A stretch of DNA of 64,000 nt from UBA10649 sp965227045 (GTDB taxonomy: Bacteria > Actinomycetota > Actinomycetes > S36-B12): NCBI GenBank assembly GCA_965227045.1, contig OZ245718.1, positions 1,736,001-1,800,000 of the forward strand, given 5' to 3'. The notes beneath the pieces are model-generated. The model was not told the DNA's origin. It ran no database searches and worked only from the letters and a program-made list of their open reading frames with translations. The translations under genes were made by a program, and so were the position numbers. Positions 52,840 through 61,219 of the stretch are shown one piece after another. Numbering within the stretch: position 1 is the first letter of the stretch; each line of letters starts with the position of its first letter.

Positions 52840-53712
52840 GTGCCCGCCACGACCAAGCACTGAGTTCAGCACGTCCTCGGCGTGGTCGACGAGCAGGAAG
52901 TGACCGGCTCCCGGCACGACGTGCAGCTGTGCTGAAGGCAGGGACTGCGCCAGCCGCTGTGACCATTCCATGGGAACGAGGTGATCCTCAGTCCCCTGCC
53001 AGACCTCAACCTGCGTCGAGATGTCTGCGAGCGCGAATCCCCACGGCAGCGCCCAGGCCCGATACTCCTCGACGATGCCCGCCGGCAGCGTCGTCGCATC
53101 GTGCGCGGACGCCGCGAGCTCCGAGGCGGCTTCGCGGACCGCGTGCTCGTCCTCAACGCCCTCGCCGTGAGCGGCGGCCCTCGCCCACAGTCGCGGCGAG
53201 AACGACGCAAGGCCGCCCCACGCGGATGCGATAGCGCCAAGCGCCCTGACGTGGTCGCTCGCCATGCTCGTGAAACGACGATCCATCGCGTTCAACTCGG
53301 CGAGCGTGGACGGGTCGTCGAGGGGCAGGCTCCCGGCGACTATTGCCGCGCGTACGACACGGTCCGCCAGGCGGTGGGTGGTCGCGAGGGCGTACGGGCC
53401 ACCCATCGACCAGCCGGAGACACACACCTCTCCGGCTCCGAGCCGGTCGAGCAGTTCCTCCGCGTCGCGGGCACCGCCTTGAATTGTTCGTCCGGGATCA
53501 GGCGTCGATCCGCCTACGCCCGGGCGGTCGAACGACACCCACCGCACGCCCGCCTTTCGTGCCGCGTCGGCCGATGGGGCGATGTCCGTGGCGCTGACGA
53601 GTCCGCCGTGGTGGTGCAGCACGAACGTTCCGTCAGGGTCACCGAATTCGACGTAGGTCAGCTCACGCCCGTCTGCGAGCGTGCAAGAGGAGCGTTCGGC
53701 GACGCCAGGCAT
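52837..53712 (-). CDS. Alpha/beta hydrolase
   Basis: 291 residues. Oxyanion region FVLHHHGGLVSATDI, FDRPGVGGSTPDPG, nucleophile elbow SGWSMGGPYAL (Ser about 107), acid in WQGTEDHLVPMEW and histidine in VVPGAGHFLLVD. A complete Ser-Asp-His triad. Substrate unknown; resembles cytoplasmic esterase/lactonase-type enzymes. Starts six bases after TACTGT, divergent from the DHPS-like gene. Confidence 0.88.
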   Translation of the reverse strand: MPGVAERSSCTLADGRELTYVEFGDPDGTFVLHHHGGLVSATDIAPSADAARKAGVRWVSFDRPGVGGSTPDPGRTIQGGARDAEELLDRLGAGEVCVSGWSMGGPYALATTHRLADRVVRAAIVAGSLPLDDPSTLAELNAMDRRFTSMASDHVRALGAIASAWGGLASFSPRLWARAAAHGEGVEDEHAVREAASELAASAHDATTLPAGIVEEYRAWALPWGFALADISTQVEVWQGTEDHLVPMEWSQRLAQSLPSAQLHVVPGAGHFLLVDHAEDVLNSVLGRGGH

Positions 53713-53718
53713 GAGGGC

Positions 53719-53724
53719 ACAGTA
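53719..53724 (-). promoter_or_regulatory. -10 hexamer of the alpha/beta hydrolase gene
   Basis: TACTGT exactly six bases before the ATG at 53712. Confidence 0.5.
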
Positions 53725-53730
53725 GACGCT

Positions 53731-53736
53731 TAGACT
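53731..53736 (+). promoter_or_regulatory. -10 hexamer of the DHPS-like gene
   Basis: TAGACT exactly six bases before the ATG at 53743. Only 30 bases separate the two divergent starts, so both promoters must overlap back to back. Confidence 0.55.
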
Positions 53737-53742
53737 CGCGGA

Positions 53743-54642
53743 ATGCTCTCACTCTCGGACTTGGCCGCCCTCGCCGAGTTGCACAGAGGTGATCTGGGAG
53801 TCGACGTCGCACCACTTCGGATCGGCGATCGTGTTATCGATACGAACGCGGCGCCGTCGATCATGGGATGCGTCAACCTCTCCCGCGATTCCACCTACCG
53901 AGAGAGCATCGCAATCTCGACGGATGCAGCCGTGCGCATGGCCCGCGTCATCTCCGCGCAGGGCGCGGACCTGGTCGACATCGGCGCGGAGTCGAGCACG
54001 GCACGCGCGGCTCGAGTGAGCCCGGAGGACCAGATCTCCCGCCTCAGTCCGGTCATCGAACGACTGAGCGATGAAGGTATCGCCGTGTCCGTCGAGACGT
54101 ACGACGTCAGCGTCGTGCGTGCATGCCTTAAAGCGGGTGCACAGGTCCTCAACCTGACCGGCACCGCTGATCAGGATGCGATCCTCGACCTCGCGGCGGA
54201 GCATGAGGCGACCGTCGTGCTCTGTTACGTCGCTGGCGCGAATGTCCGCGACATCACCGACGTATCGGCCGATGCCGATCCGATTCCTGCCCTGCTCGAC
54301 CACTTCGCGGCTCGAGTAGAGTTTGCCCAGTCGCATGGCGTCGATCGCCTGGTCATCGATCCCGGCATGGGCTTCTATTACGGGAACCTCGTCGAGCCGG
54401 TCGTACGTGCCCGGCACCAGGCGACGGTGCTGCTCCAGTCCTTTCGGCTGAGGGTTCTCGGACAGCCGATCTGCAACGCACTTCCTCACGCCTTCGACGT
54501 CTTCGGTGATCAGTTCAGAACCGCCGAGGGGTTCTTCGCCGTCCTCGCGGCGATGGGTGGTACTAGCGTGTTCCGTACGCACGAAGTCGCGCACGTCCGC
54601 GCGGTCCTCGACACGATTGGCACGCTGAACAGTCCGAACTAG
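53743..54642 (+). CDS. Dihydropteroate synthase-like paralogue, active site altered
   Basis: 299 residues, pterin-binding TIM barrel. Conserved in place: MGCVNLSRDST (about 41-51, for GVLNVTPDSF), VDIGAESST (78-86), VIDPGMGFYYG (204-214) and FRTHEVAHV (277-285, for RVHDV). The essential SRK loop of true FolP (ASRKRF) is replaced by CNALPHAFDV (about 244-253), and SIDT by SVETYD. The protein probably binds a pterin-like ligand without making dihydropteroate, or uses another substrate; this is inference. The true folP is at 6030-6899. Confidence 0.8.
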   Translation: MLSLSDLAALAELHRGDLGVDVAPLRIGDRVIDTNAAPSIMGCVNLSRDSTYRESIAISTDAAVRMARVISAQGADLVDIGAESSTARAARVSPEDQISRLSPVIERLSDEGIAVSVETYDVSVVRACLKAGAQVLNLTGTADQDAILDLAAEHEATVVLCYVAGANVRDITDVSADADPIPALLDHFAARVEFAQSHGVDRLVIDPGMGFYYGNLVEPVVRARHQATVLLQSFRLRVLGQPICNALPHAFDVFGDQFRTAEGFFAVLAAMGGTSVFRTHEVAHVRAVLDTIGTLNSPN

Positions 54643-54664
54643 GCACCAAGGCAGGAGAGTTCCC

Positions 54665-55099
54665 ATGTCGCTCACCACCCGTCTGCTCACCACGTCCGCC
54701 CTTACCGGCGCGCTGATTCTGGGTTCCCAGGCGGCGGCCCACGCAGATACCAATCTCGCCGGCCACTGGAACTCGGCATCACTGCGTCAGGACGGACTCG
54801 GCTACAGCCTCAGCCTCGTCGCCACGTCGAGTCCTGACAATGCGTACAACGGGGTGCTGGTGATGCACTTCCAAGACGGCCGGCTCGGCAAGCGCATCAA
54901 GGTCGGGCTCGTGGAGAAGGGCGACAAGGTCACGCTCGTCATGCCCGGTGGCTCTTTGGCGTCGGAGCGCAAGACCCTCGCCGGCACGATCGGCCAGGAC
55001 GGGAGCCTGTTCTTCAACAACTGCCAGAAGGAATTCGCCTACGTGACGAAGGCGACAGCGCCCCAGATGTGCATGTTCGAGGAGTTCGCCCTGCGTTAG
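54665..55099 (+). CDS. Secreted protein of unknown function
   Basis: 144 residues with a Sec signal ending AAAHA (about 27). Mature part is a small beta-rich domain (LAGHWNSASLRQDGLGYSLSL, GTIGQDGSLFFNNCQKEF) with two cysteines (about 129 and 137) that could form a disulfide. No domain recognised. GGAG eight bases before the ATG. Shares a 4-base stop overlap (TTAG) with the META-domain gene. Confidence 0.72.
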   Translation: MSLTTRLLTTSALTGALILGSQAAAHADTNLAGHWNSASLRQDGLGYSLSLVATSSPDNAYNGVLVMHFQDGRLGKRIKVGLVEKGDKVTLVMPGGSLASERKTLAGTIGQDGSLFFNNCQKEFAYVTKATAPQMCMFEEFALR

Positions 55100-55551
55100 C
55101 CCTTGGCGTAGGTGAGGACTTCCTGCTCGCCCGCGAAGAGTTCCAGGACGTCGCCCGCGACCGTGTAGCCGGTGACAGTCTCCAGTGATGCCAGGTATGC
55201 CTGCTCCGCCTGCATCGCCTCGTCCGAGCCCGCCATCTTGGTCGACGCGATCTCGCCGAAGTCGAGGTCACCGTCCGGTCCTGACGTGAACGTGGTGTTG
55301 TACTGATTCACGCCGCCGAAACCCGACGCGGTCGAGTCGGTGAACGTGATCGTGATACCGAAGTCGGAGAGCGGCGCAGAGTCGACCGCTGCGGCCGTCA
55401 GAGACCACGACGCCACCAGACCCGCGCCGCCGCGCGGGCCACCGGCCGTCGCAGTGCTGTCGGCAGGACCGGTGTCGTCCGAGGCGCACGCGGCGAGCAC
55501 AGGAATCAGAAGTGCGACAGCGAGGGCAAGGGCAATCCGCCTGGTCCTCAT
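55096..55551 (-). CDS. META/HslJ-like domain lipoprotein
   Basis: 151 residues. Lipobox LAAC (Cys about 22) followed by a Thr/Ala/Gly linker. Residues 45-150 look like a META (HslJ) domain: SWSLTAAAVDSAPL, ITITFTDSTASGFGGVNQYN and the end MQAEQAYLASLETVTGYTV. Outer-surface protein of unknown function. ATG overlaps the channel gene stop, so it may be co-expressed with it. Confidence 0.78.
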   Translation of the reverse strand: MRTRRIALALAVALLIPVLAACASDDTGPADSTATAGGPRGGAGLVASWSLTAAAVDSAPLSDFGITITFTDSTASGFGGVNQYNTTFTSGPDGDLDFGEIASTKMAGSDEAMQAEQAYLASLETVTGYTVAGDVLELFAGEQEVLTYAKG

Positions 55552-57452
55552 GATCGTGCAATGACGACGATGCTGTCGCCGTCGGCGAGAGTGACTCGGT
55601 GATCCTTCGGAGCGTTCACGCGCAGACCGCCTCCCAGGTTTCCGGCCTGCCCCGCCGCGGAGGCGGAGCGGTAGCCGATCGCCACGGTACCCCAGTCGCG
55701 TGCTGCCGCAACGATTTCCCCGAACGTGGTCTCGCCAAGTGGCACGTAGCGCTGGGCCGGGTGCAAGGCCACGACGGCGCCATCGGAATCGAACAGATCC
55801 GAGAACACGGGTGCCAGATGAGGGCTTTCGCTGAGCTGGGACATCAGCAGACTGATGAGCTTCTGGCTGACGATGAAGTCGTGGTTGTCGGACGTTCCGC
55901 CGAGCTCGACATCGTGCGGGTCGAGCAACTCCGCAACGACATTCTCCTCGTGCGGCGTCGTCTCGGCGACCCCGCGCACATGCATCAAGGTCAGCAAGGT
56001 CCGCGCGTCGGCCTCGTCAGTCGAGAACTGCTCACGCTCCGACAACAGCATGATGTGGTCGAACGGACCCTCGTCCATCACGCGCACGATCGCCGAACGA
56101 TCGATCGGATCGCCCTCATGAATGATCAGCGACTGCTGCGTGAGGCTCATCGACTGGCCGACCCTGCTGACATCGTGCAGGTCCTCGTTGACCATGACGT
56201 GCAGTTCCGAGCCCGGCGCGACGTGAATCTCGATCTCGTGCGCAATCAGCGGAGCAAGGTCGCTCCACCCGACTATGAGAGTCCGCTCCTGGGCCTTCTC
56301 AACCGGATCAAGGCGTCGCTCCCCGGTCGGCTGCCACGACACGGGCGCCCGATCGAAGACGAAGGTCGAGTCGTCCTCGGCGATGCCGATGACGAAGTCG
56401 CCCGCGGCGAGAAGGGTGGCCGGCGGCGGGCTGAGTTCAACCGAGCCGTCGGCATGTCGAAGTCCCATGACCGTCGCATTCGACGCCCCGAGGAGCAACT
56501 CTCCGAAGTTGCGTCCGACCCATGCGGAACCCACCTCCGTCGTGTACATCTCGTCACCGTCGAAGTCGAGCAGCTCCTGGTAGATGGCGCCGAGCCCGGC
56601 GGCCCTCGATACCTGCGCGCCGATTCGGGCTATGACATCCATCGGAGTCACCGTGATGAGCGAAGGTCCGACGGCCTGCTTCAGCGCGTCGGCAGTGTGG
56701 GCGTTGTCGATCTCGGCGACTACGGTCAGACCCTCGAGGCCCGGCACGAGCCGGGTTAGGGCCAGTACGGTCTTGACGACCTGCGCATCCGACCCATCGG
56801 CGCTGCGCAGCACGATGACCGACTTCGCATCCTGCGGGTTTCCCTGCGCAAGGTCATGAACGCGCGTGGGCATGCCGCTGCGAACAACCAGACGTGATGT
56901 CTTGAGATCGGTCACGACGGCGCGAATGTCCTCCGTGACCTCCACCGTGTCTTCCGCGGTGAGGACCACGATGGCGCGCCCGCGCTCACTGGCATTGGCC
57001 TCGACCAGCTCGGAGACGATCGTGGGCAGCTTGTCGCTCCAGCCGACAATGAGCGTGTGTCCGGTCTCGATCACCAGTGACTTGCCGCGGCGGAGTGAAT
57101 CCACGCGGCTGTCGATGGACGACGAGACCAAACCGATGATCGTGGCGGCGAGGAAGATTCCGGCAAATGTCACGAACAGCATGATGAGCCGGAAGTGGCT
57201 GCCATCGTCGCCCGAGAACGTGCCCGGATCCAGCGAACGGGTCAGGGCCAGCCAGAGGCCGTCGGCGAAGCTGGTGCTCTCATCGCCCGGGCCGACTCCT
57301 GACAGCCTGATGATGAAGGCGATGAGCAGGAAGAAGCACGCGGCGATGATGCCCAGCCAGATGAGAACTGCCCACAGGCCGCGCGACAGAGTGTTGTCGA
57401 AGCGATACCGCAGCCGTTGACGCAGCGTGAAGTTGCCGCTCACTTGTTCCAC
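55548..57452 (-). CDS. CASTOR/POLLUX/SYM8-type ion channel with two RCK-like domains
   Basis: 634 residues. Two N-terminal membrane helices (about 28-50 and 88-110) enclose a pore-like region LWLALTRSLDPGTF, then two TrkA/RCK-type NAD-binding domains with HTLIVGWSDKLPTIVSELVE (about 132-151) and RTLIVGWSDLAPLIAHEIE (about 390-408). This is the arrangement of the CASTOR/POLLUX channels of plant nuclei and their bacterial homologues. Cation selectivity unknown. GTG start at 57452; a later GTG at residue 5 is possible. Confidence 0.85.
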   Translation of the reverse strand: MEQVSGNFTLRQRLRYRFDNTLSRGLWAVLIWLGIIAACFFLLIAFIIRLSGVGPGDESTSFADGLWLALTRSLDPGTFSGDDGSHFRLIMLFVTFAGIFLAATIIGLVSSSIDSRVDSLRRGKSLVIETGHTLIVGWSDKLPTIVSELVEANASERGRAIVVLTAEDTVEVTEDIRAVVTDLKTSRLVVRSGMPTRVHDLAQGNPQDAKSVIVLRSADGSDAQVVKTVLALTRLVPGLEGLTVVAEIDNAHTADALKQAVGPSLITVTPMDVIARIGAQVSRAAGLGAIYQELLDFDGDEMYTTEVGSAWVGRNFGELLLGASNATVMGLRHADGSVELSPPPATLLAAGDFVIGIAEDDSTFVFDRAPVSWQPTGERRLDPVEKAQERTLIVGWSDLAPLIAHEIEIHVAPGSELHVMVNEDLHDVSRVGQSMSLTQQSLIIHEGDPIDRSAIVRVMDEGPFDHIMLLSEREQFSTDEADARTLLTLMHVRGVAETTPHEENVVAELLDPHDVELGGTSDNHDFIVSQKLISLLMSQLSESPHLAPVFSDLFDSDGAVVALHPAQRYVPLGETTFGEIVAAARDWGTVAIGYRSASAAGQAGNLGGGLRVNAPKDHRVTLADGDSIVVIARS

Positions 57453-57527
57453 CGATCCCGTGTGCCGACGCGTGCCGTCGACGAGTGTGCAGCGTACTCA
57501 GCGGCGCTCGTCCGCGATACTGCGTGC

Positions 57528-58736
57528 ATGTCCACGCCTTCGGCCGACGAGTCTGCCGAGGAGAGCCGCAGATCCGGCCCCACAGTCAGCTGGTTCGAGC
57601 TCTTCTACGACCTTGTCGTCGTAGCCGCCGTCAGCCTCTGCAACGACGCCTACCTGGAGAAGCCGTCCTGGGAAACCGCGATAGCCGCACTACTCAGCAT
57701 CGCGGCCCTGTCATGGGTGTGGCTCATGACCACCGTGCTCAACAATGTTTTCCCCCGCGACGATCTCCTGCGCCGACTGCTCCTGCTGGCGCAGATGGCC
57801 TTCATCGTCATCGCTGCCCTGGCCGTAGACCAGGCGGGCCTGCAGAACTCGATCGGGCTTGCTGCCTACGGAGCGTCGATCCTCGTCATCGGAATACTCG
57901 TGATCCGCGAACGCGGCGGCCTCGACCGGGCTCGTGTCATCAGGGGCGGGCTGATCTCGCTCGGGGTGTCGTCGGGCATCTGCTTCGTCGGCGCCCTGTT
58001 CTTCAGCTCGCACGCTGCCCTCGTCTTGTCGCTGGCTCTGGGGATCAGCGTCGGATCGGCCCTGACCGCGCGGCTCGAAACGCCCGGCTCGGGGACTCTC
58101 CTTCGAGTCGACCATCTGCGCGAGCGCCGCGGGCTGTTCATCCTCATCATCCTGGGCGAGGGGTTTGCCGAGCTCGTGCACGAACTGCACAGCCACGGCT
58201 CCATCCCCCGCGGCGGCATCTTCGTGCTCACCTTCCTGCTGAGCTTCGCGCTGTGGTGGATCTACTTCGACGGAACGTTCTCCGAGCGCCTGGACCGAGT
58301 TCTCGTGCACTGGCGGCTATCGCTGCTTGGACATCTGCTTCTCATCTACGGGATGGCCGGGACCCTCGACCTCCTCGTGCTGGTCACCGCGCAGGAGGAA
58401 GAGGTCCTCGGCGATGCCAGCCTCCTGTACTTCGGCATCTCGCTCGCGACGGTGTTCTTCGCGTTCGCGCTGCTGGGCTGGACCGTCCGCGGACGGGTCG
58501 GCGCGCCCGGGTGGGTGCAGATCATCTCCGGGCTGGTCGTCATCGGAATCGGCCTTGCCGGCACCGCCGGCGAGGATCGCTCCGTCAACGCCGTAATGAT
58601 CACGACGTCCGTGCTCGTCATCGCGAACGCGCTGTTCGCCGTATGGGTCGATCGGCGAGAGGTCGCACCCGGCTGGCGGAACACGCTCAAGGCGGTCATC
58701 GGCGGAGAGAACTCGCAGGACGAAATTCTGGACTAG
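57528..58736 (+). CDS. Low temperature requirement protein A (LtrA) family membrane protein
   Basis: 402 residues from the ATG at 57528, about eleven membrane segments. LtrA landmark SWFELFYDLVVVAAVS at 21-36; LGEGFAELVHEL in the middle; FALWWIYFDGTFSERLD later. Function uncertain (needed for growth in the cold in Listeria). GATACT stands six bases before the ATG, a near match to the leaderless pattern. Confidence 0.85.
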   Translation: MSTPSADESAEESRRSGPTVSWFELFYDLVVVAAVSLCNDAYLEKPSWETAIAALLSIAALSWVWLMTTVLNNVFPRDDLLRRLLLLAQMAFIVIAALAVDQAGLQNSIGLAAYGASILVIGILVIRERGGLDRARVIRGGLISLGVSSGICFVGALFFSSHAALVLSLALGISVGSALTARLETPGSGTLLRVDHLRERRGLFILIILGEGFAELVHELHSHGSIPRGGIFVLTFLLSFALWWIYFDGTFSERLDRVLVHWRLSLLGHLLLIYGMAGTLDLLVLVTAQEEEVLGDASLLYFGISLATVFFAFALLGWTVRGRVGAPGWVQIISGLVVIGIGLAGTAGEDRSVNAVMITTSVLVIANALFAVWVDRREVAPGWRNTLKAVIGGENSQDEILD

Positions 58737-58739
58737 CGT
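58734..58739 (+). promoter_or_regulatory. -10 hexamer of the DUF1304 gene
   Basis: TAGCGT six bases before the ATG at 58746; its TAG is the ltrA stop codon. Confidence 0.5.
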
Positions 58740-58745
58740 GACGGC

Positions 58746-59126
58746 ATGCCCACCATCTCGCTGGTCTTCGCCGGGCTTGCTGCCCTCTTGCACGTGTACT
58801 TCTTCTTCCTGGAGTCGGTGGCTTTCCGCAAGCCGTTCGCCCATCGCACGTTCGGCGTGAGCGACCCCGCAGAGGTGGAGCTGCTCGCCTTCCCGATGCT
58901 CAACCAGGGTTTCTACAACCTGTTCCTCGCCATCGGCACCGCGGTTGGCGTCGTCGGCGTCGCCCGTGACTGGGAGCCGCAGGGAACCACCCTCGTCGTG
59001 TTCGGCTGCCTGTTCATGATCGGCGCCGCGCTCGTGCTCGTCGTCGCTCGTCCGCGGATGGCTCGTGCCGCGGCCATTCAGGGGGTGCTTCCTCTACTCG
59101 CCCTGTTGGCCGCGCTGATCTGGTGA
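58746..59126 (+). CDS. DUF1304 family membrane protein
   Basis: 126 residues, four membrane helices. Family pattern AALLHVYFFFLESVAF and FPMLNQGFYNLFLAIG is clear. Function unknown. Stop overlaps the GTG of the acetyltransferase gene (GTGA), starting a coupled run of three genes. Confidence 0.88.
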   Translation: MPTISLVFAGLAALLHVYFFFLESVAFRKPFAHRTFGVSDPAEVELLAFPMLNQGFYNLFLAIGTAVGVVGVARDWEPQGTTLVVFGCLFMIGAALVLVVARPRMARAAAIQGVLPLLALLAALIW

Positions 59127-59632
59127 CCGTCTCACTGCGCAAGGCGACGATCGACGATGTCGCCCTGCTCACCTACTGGGACTCCAAGGCTCACGTCATC
59201 GCAGCCACCGGCTCGGACGACGCCGAGGACTGGGCGAAGGCGATCGCCACAGATCCCGAGTGGGCGTACTACCTCATCGCCGAGAGCGACGGCCGTCCAG
59301 TCGGGATGGTGCAGATCATCGATCCGCTTCTGGAGGAGTCGCACTACTGGGGCGAGATCGAGCCGAACCTGCGCGCGATCGACATCTGGATCGGCGAGGA
59401 GTCCGATCTCGGCAACGGACTGGGCACGGTGATGATGAGCCAGGCGTTGGACCTGTGCTTCGCCGAACCTGCGGTCACGGCAGTCGTCATCGACCCGCTC
59501 GCGAGCAACACCGGCGCGCGACGCTTCTACGAGCGAATGGGCTTCTCGGCGGTCGGGCCTCGCCGCTTTGGGGCCGACGACTGCGTCGTCTACCGAATCG
59601 ACCGGCACCGGTGGGTGGGAGGCCCAGCATGA
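59123..59632 (+). CDS. GNAT acetyltransferase, aminoglycoside 6'-acetyltransferase-like
   Basis: 169 residues. The pattern WIGEESDLGNGLGTVMMSQAL followed by VIDPLASNTGARRFYERMGF matches the Acetyltransf_8 group that includes AAC(6')-I enzymes and siderophore acetyltransferases. Similarity is to the fold and CoA site; there is no evidence for drug resistance. GTG start coupled to DUF1304; ATGA overlap with the HhH gene. Confidence 0.85.
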   Translation: MTVSLRKATIDDVALLTYWDSKAHVIAATGSDDAEDWAKAIATDPEWAYYLIAESDGRPVGMVQIIDPLLEESHYWGEIEPNLRAIDIWIGEESDLGNGLGTVMMSQALDLCFAEPAVTAVVIDPLASNTGARRFYERMGFSAVGPRRFGADDCVVYRIDRHRWVGGPA

Positions 59633-59829
59633 CCGATGACGACTGGGCACGGCTGCCGATCGGTGAGCCCGCGCGACGAGCTCTGCGCAATGCGGGCTAC
59701 GCCGAAGTCATCGACCTGCGGCACGTGTCGCGCAACGAGGTTGCGGAATTGCACGGCATGGGCCCGAAAGCCATGGGGATCCTCGACGCGGAACTCGCGT
59801 CACGGGGAATGGGCTTTCGTACGACCTGA
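59629..59829 (+). CDS. Small helix-hairpin-helix protein (RNA polymerase alpha-CTD-like)
   Basis: 66 residues, ATG at 59629 overlapping the acetyltransferase stop by 4 bases. The sequence IGEPARRALRNAGYAEVIDL, then SRNEVAELHGMGPKAMGIL, is the HhH fold seen in the alpha-CTD of RNA polymerase and in small DNA-binding proteins. Likely binds DNA non-specifically. Its stop directly abuts the convergent lipoprotein gene. Confidence 0.82.
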   Translation: MTDDDWARLPIGEPARRALRNAGYAEVIDLRHVSRNEVAELHGMGPKAMGILDAELASRGMGFRTT

Positions 59830-60315
59830 TCAGGACATCAGGTCGATGCCGCAATCGGCGAGCACCTCGGGACCGAGCGCCGCGATCTGCGTGAATGCCT
59901 GGTTGACCTCGTCCGACGTCATCTGGTCGGGCAGGGCATTGAATCGCGCGACGAGCGCGAACAGGTCGTACAGGTCGTCGCGACCGTCGGCCTGGGCCGC
60001 AACGGCTGCCGGCTCGAGCGCATCAGCAAACGCCTGCAGCTCCTCGTCGGTGGCCACCGATCCCGACGCTGGCTTGATCGCGTACGCGGCCTGCAGCGGC
60101 TCGCAGTACGTCGCTGTCGAGCCGGAGTTGTCGTCGATGCCCTCGGACGCGAGTGCCGATGCACTGGCCGATGCCATCGTCGATTCCGCGGCCGCGGGAG
60201 CGGACGTGGATGACGACGCAGAGGACGAGCCGCCGCACGCGGCGAGCGACAGTGCCGCCAAGGACAGCGTCGAGGCGAGGAGGACTGCACGAGTGCGGGT
60301 CGCGATCATCCGCAC
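59830..60315 (-). CDS. Lipoprotein of unknown function
   Basis: 161 residues. Lipobox LAAC (Cys about 27), then a long Ser/Ala linker, then an alpha-helical domain with two cysteines (YCEPLQAAYAIKP and ADCGIDLMS) that may be disulfide-linked. No known domain. GTG start at 60315, or ATG two codons later. Lies five bases after the M23 peptidase gene, so probably co-transcribed. Confidence 0.78.
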   Translation of the reverse strand: MRMIATRTRAVLLASTLSLAALSLAACGGSSSASSSTSAPAAAESTMASASASALASEGIDDNSGSTATYCEPLQAAYAIKPASGSVATDEELQAFADALEPAAVAAQADGRDDLYDLFALVARFNALPDQMTSDEVNQAFTQIAALGPEVLADCGIDLMS

Positions 60316-60320
60316 ATCTT

Positions 60321-60800
60321 CTACCCCGGGCAGATGCGGTGGACGAGCGGCTCGGGGTTGACCGCATCAGACTCCCCGCCGCTGCGCCAGAACTCGAAGT
60401 GCAGGTGGACGGTGCCTGGAGATCCGGTGTCGCCCATGAGACCGATGACATCGCCGGCCTTCACCCGCTGCCCGCCTTTGACGAGGACCTCGTCCATGTG
60501 GCCGTAGTAGAACTTCGCGCCACTCGCCCCACGCATGACGATCTGCAGCGCACCGTTGTCCTGGAGCTTGGTGCGATCGATCACGCCGTCCTCGACAGCC
60601 CGGATCCGAGTGCCACGATCGGCGTGCATGTCGATGCCCGTGTGCTTGCGCTCACCGCGGTCAACCCCCCAACCGTCACCGTAGGTGAAGTCACGCGTGG
60701 GGCACACCCGCTTGCCGCCCTGTGGTCCGGCCTGCGCGGCCGGGGCAATCAGCGCGGCCGCGAGCAGGAGGACCGTCGCCGTCGCTGCCGATCGTCGCAT
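60321..60800 (-). CDS. Secreted M23 family metallopeptidase
   Basis: 159 residues with a signal peptide ending AAQA (about 24). LytM fold: HTGIDMHADRGTRIRAVEDG gives the HxxxD zinc ligands and GTVHLHFEFW the HxH motif. Predicted peptidoglycan endopeptidase or, if the catalytic centre is incomplete, an activator. Only the catalytic domain is present (no LysM or coiled coil). GAGAGG eight bases before the ATG. Confidence 0.87.
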   Translation of the reverse strand: MRRSAATATVLLLAAALIAPAAQAGPQGGKRVCPTRDFTYGDGWGVDRGERKHTGIDMHADRGTRIRAVEDGVIDRTKLQDNGALQIVMRGASGAKFYYGHMDEVLVKGGQRVKAGDVIGLMGDTGSPGTVHLHFEFWRSGGESDAVNPEPLVHRICPG

Positions 60801-60826
60801 CGAAATACCCTCTCACGCGCGAATAC

Positions 60827-60842
60827 TCAAGCATTCACTTGA
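60827..60842. promoter_or_regulatory. ArsR-type operator copy A
   Basis: TCAAG-N6-CTTGA inverted repeat, preceded by AATAC. Its twin lies exactly 40 bases downstream. Confidence 0.6.
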
Positions 60843-60866
60843 CATAGTGGGCGGCCGAATCAATAC

Positions 60867-60882
60867 TCAAGTACATGCTTGA
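60867..60882. promoter_or_regulatory. ArsR-type operator copy B, covering the start codon
   Basis: Same TCAAG-N6-CTTGA repeat and AATAC prefix as copy A. The ATG of the regulator (60875) is inside it, so binding would block both transcription and any leaderless start. Confidence 0.62.
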
Positions 60883-61219
60883 CCTTGATCGCGTCCTCAG
60901 TGCCCTCGCCGACCCCACCCGGCGCAACCTGGTCGAGCAGATCGGTCGCGCGGAGGTGACCTCCGCGGCCCGCCTCGCCGAGCCGCTGGACATCAGCCTG
61001 GCGGCTGTCGTCCAGCACCTGAAGATCCTCGAGGAGTGCGGGGTGATCCGAACCGAGAAGGTCGGGCGCGTGCGCAGTTGCCGCCTGGAACCGGAGGCAT
61101 TCAGCATGATCGAGAACTGGATTCATGACCGTCGCGCTCTCTGGGAGAGCCGATTCGACCGCCTCGGGGCGCTGCTCGCCCAGGAATCGAACCCATCGAA
61201 GGAAGGACACGCCCCATGA
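60875..61219 (+). CDS. ArsR family transcriptional regulator (AHSA1-linked)
   Basis: 114 residues. Winged helix: LSALADPTRRNLVEQI, DISLAAVVQHLKILEECGVI, VGRVRSCRLEP. No cysteine metal site, so it is the non-metal ArsR type (SdpR-like) commonly paired with AHSA1/SRPBCC proteins. No ribosome site; the ATG may be leaderless (AATACT seven bases upstream). ATGA overlap with the following gene. Confidence 0.9.
   Translation: MLDLDRVLSALADPTRRNLVEQIGRAEVTSAARLAEPLDISLAAVVQHLKILEECGVIRTEKVGRVRSCRLEPEAFSMIENWIHDRRALWESRFDRLGALLAQESNPSKEGHAP

Noticed and set aside
59123..59632. Calling the GNAT gene an aminoglycoside resistance gene
   Set aside because: Only fold-level similarity to AAC(6')-I; no integron, mobile element or resistance context.
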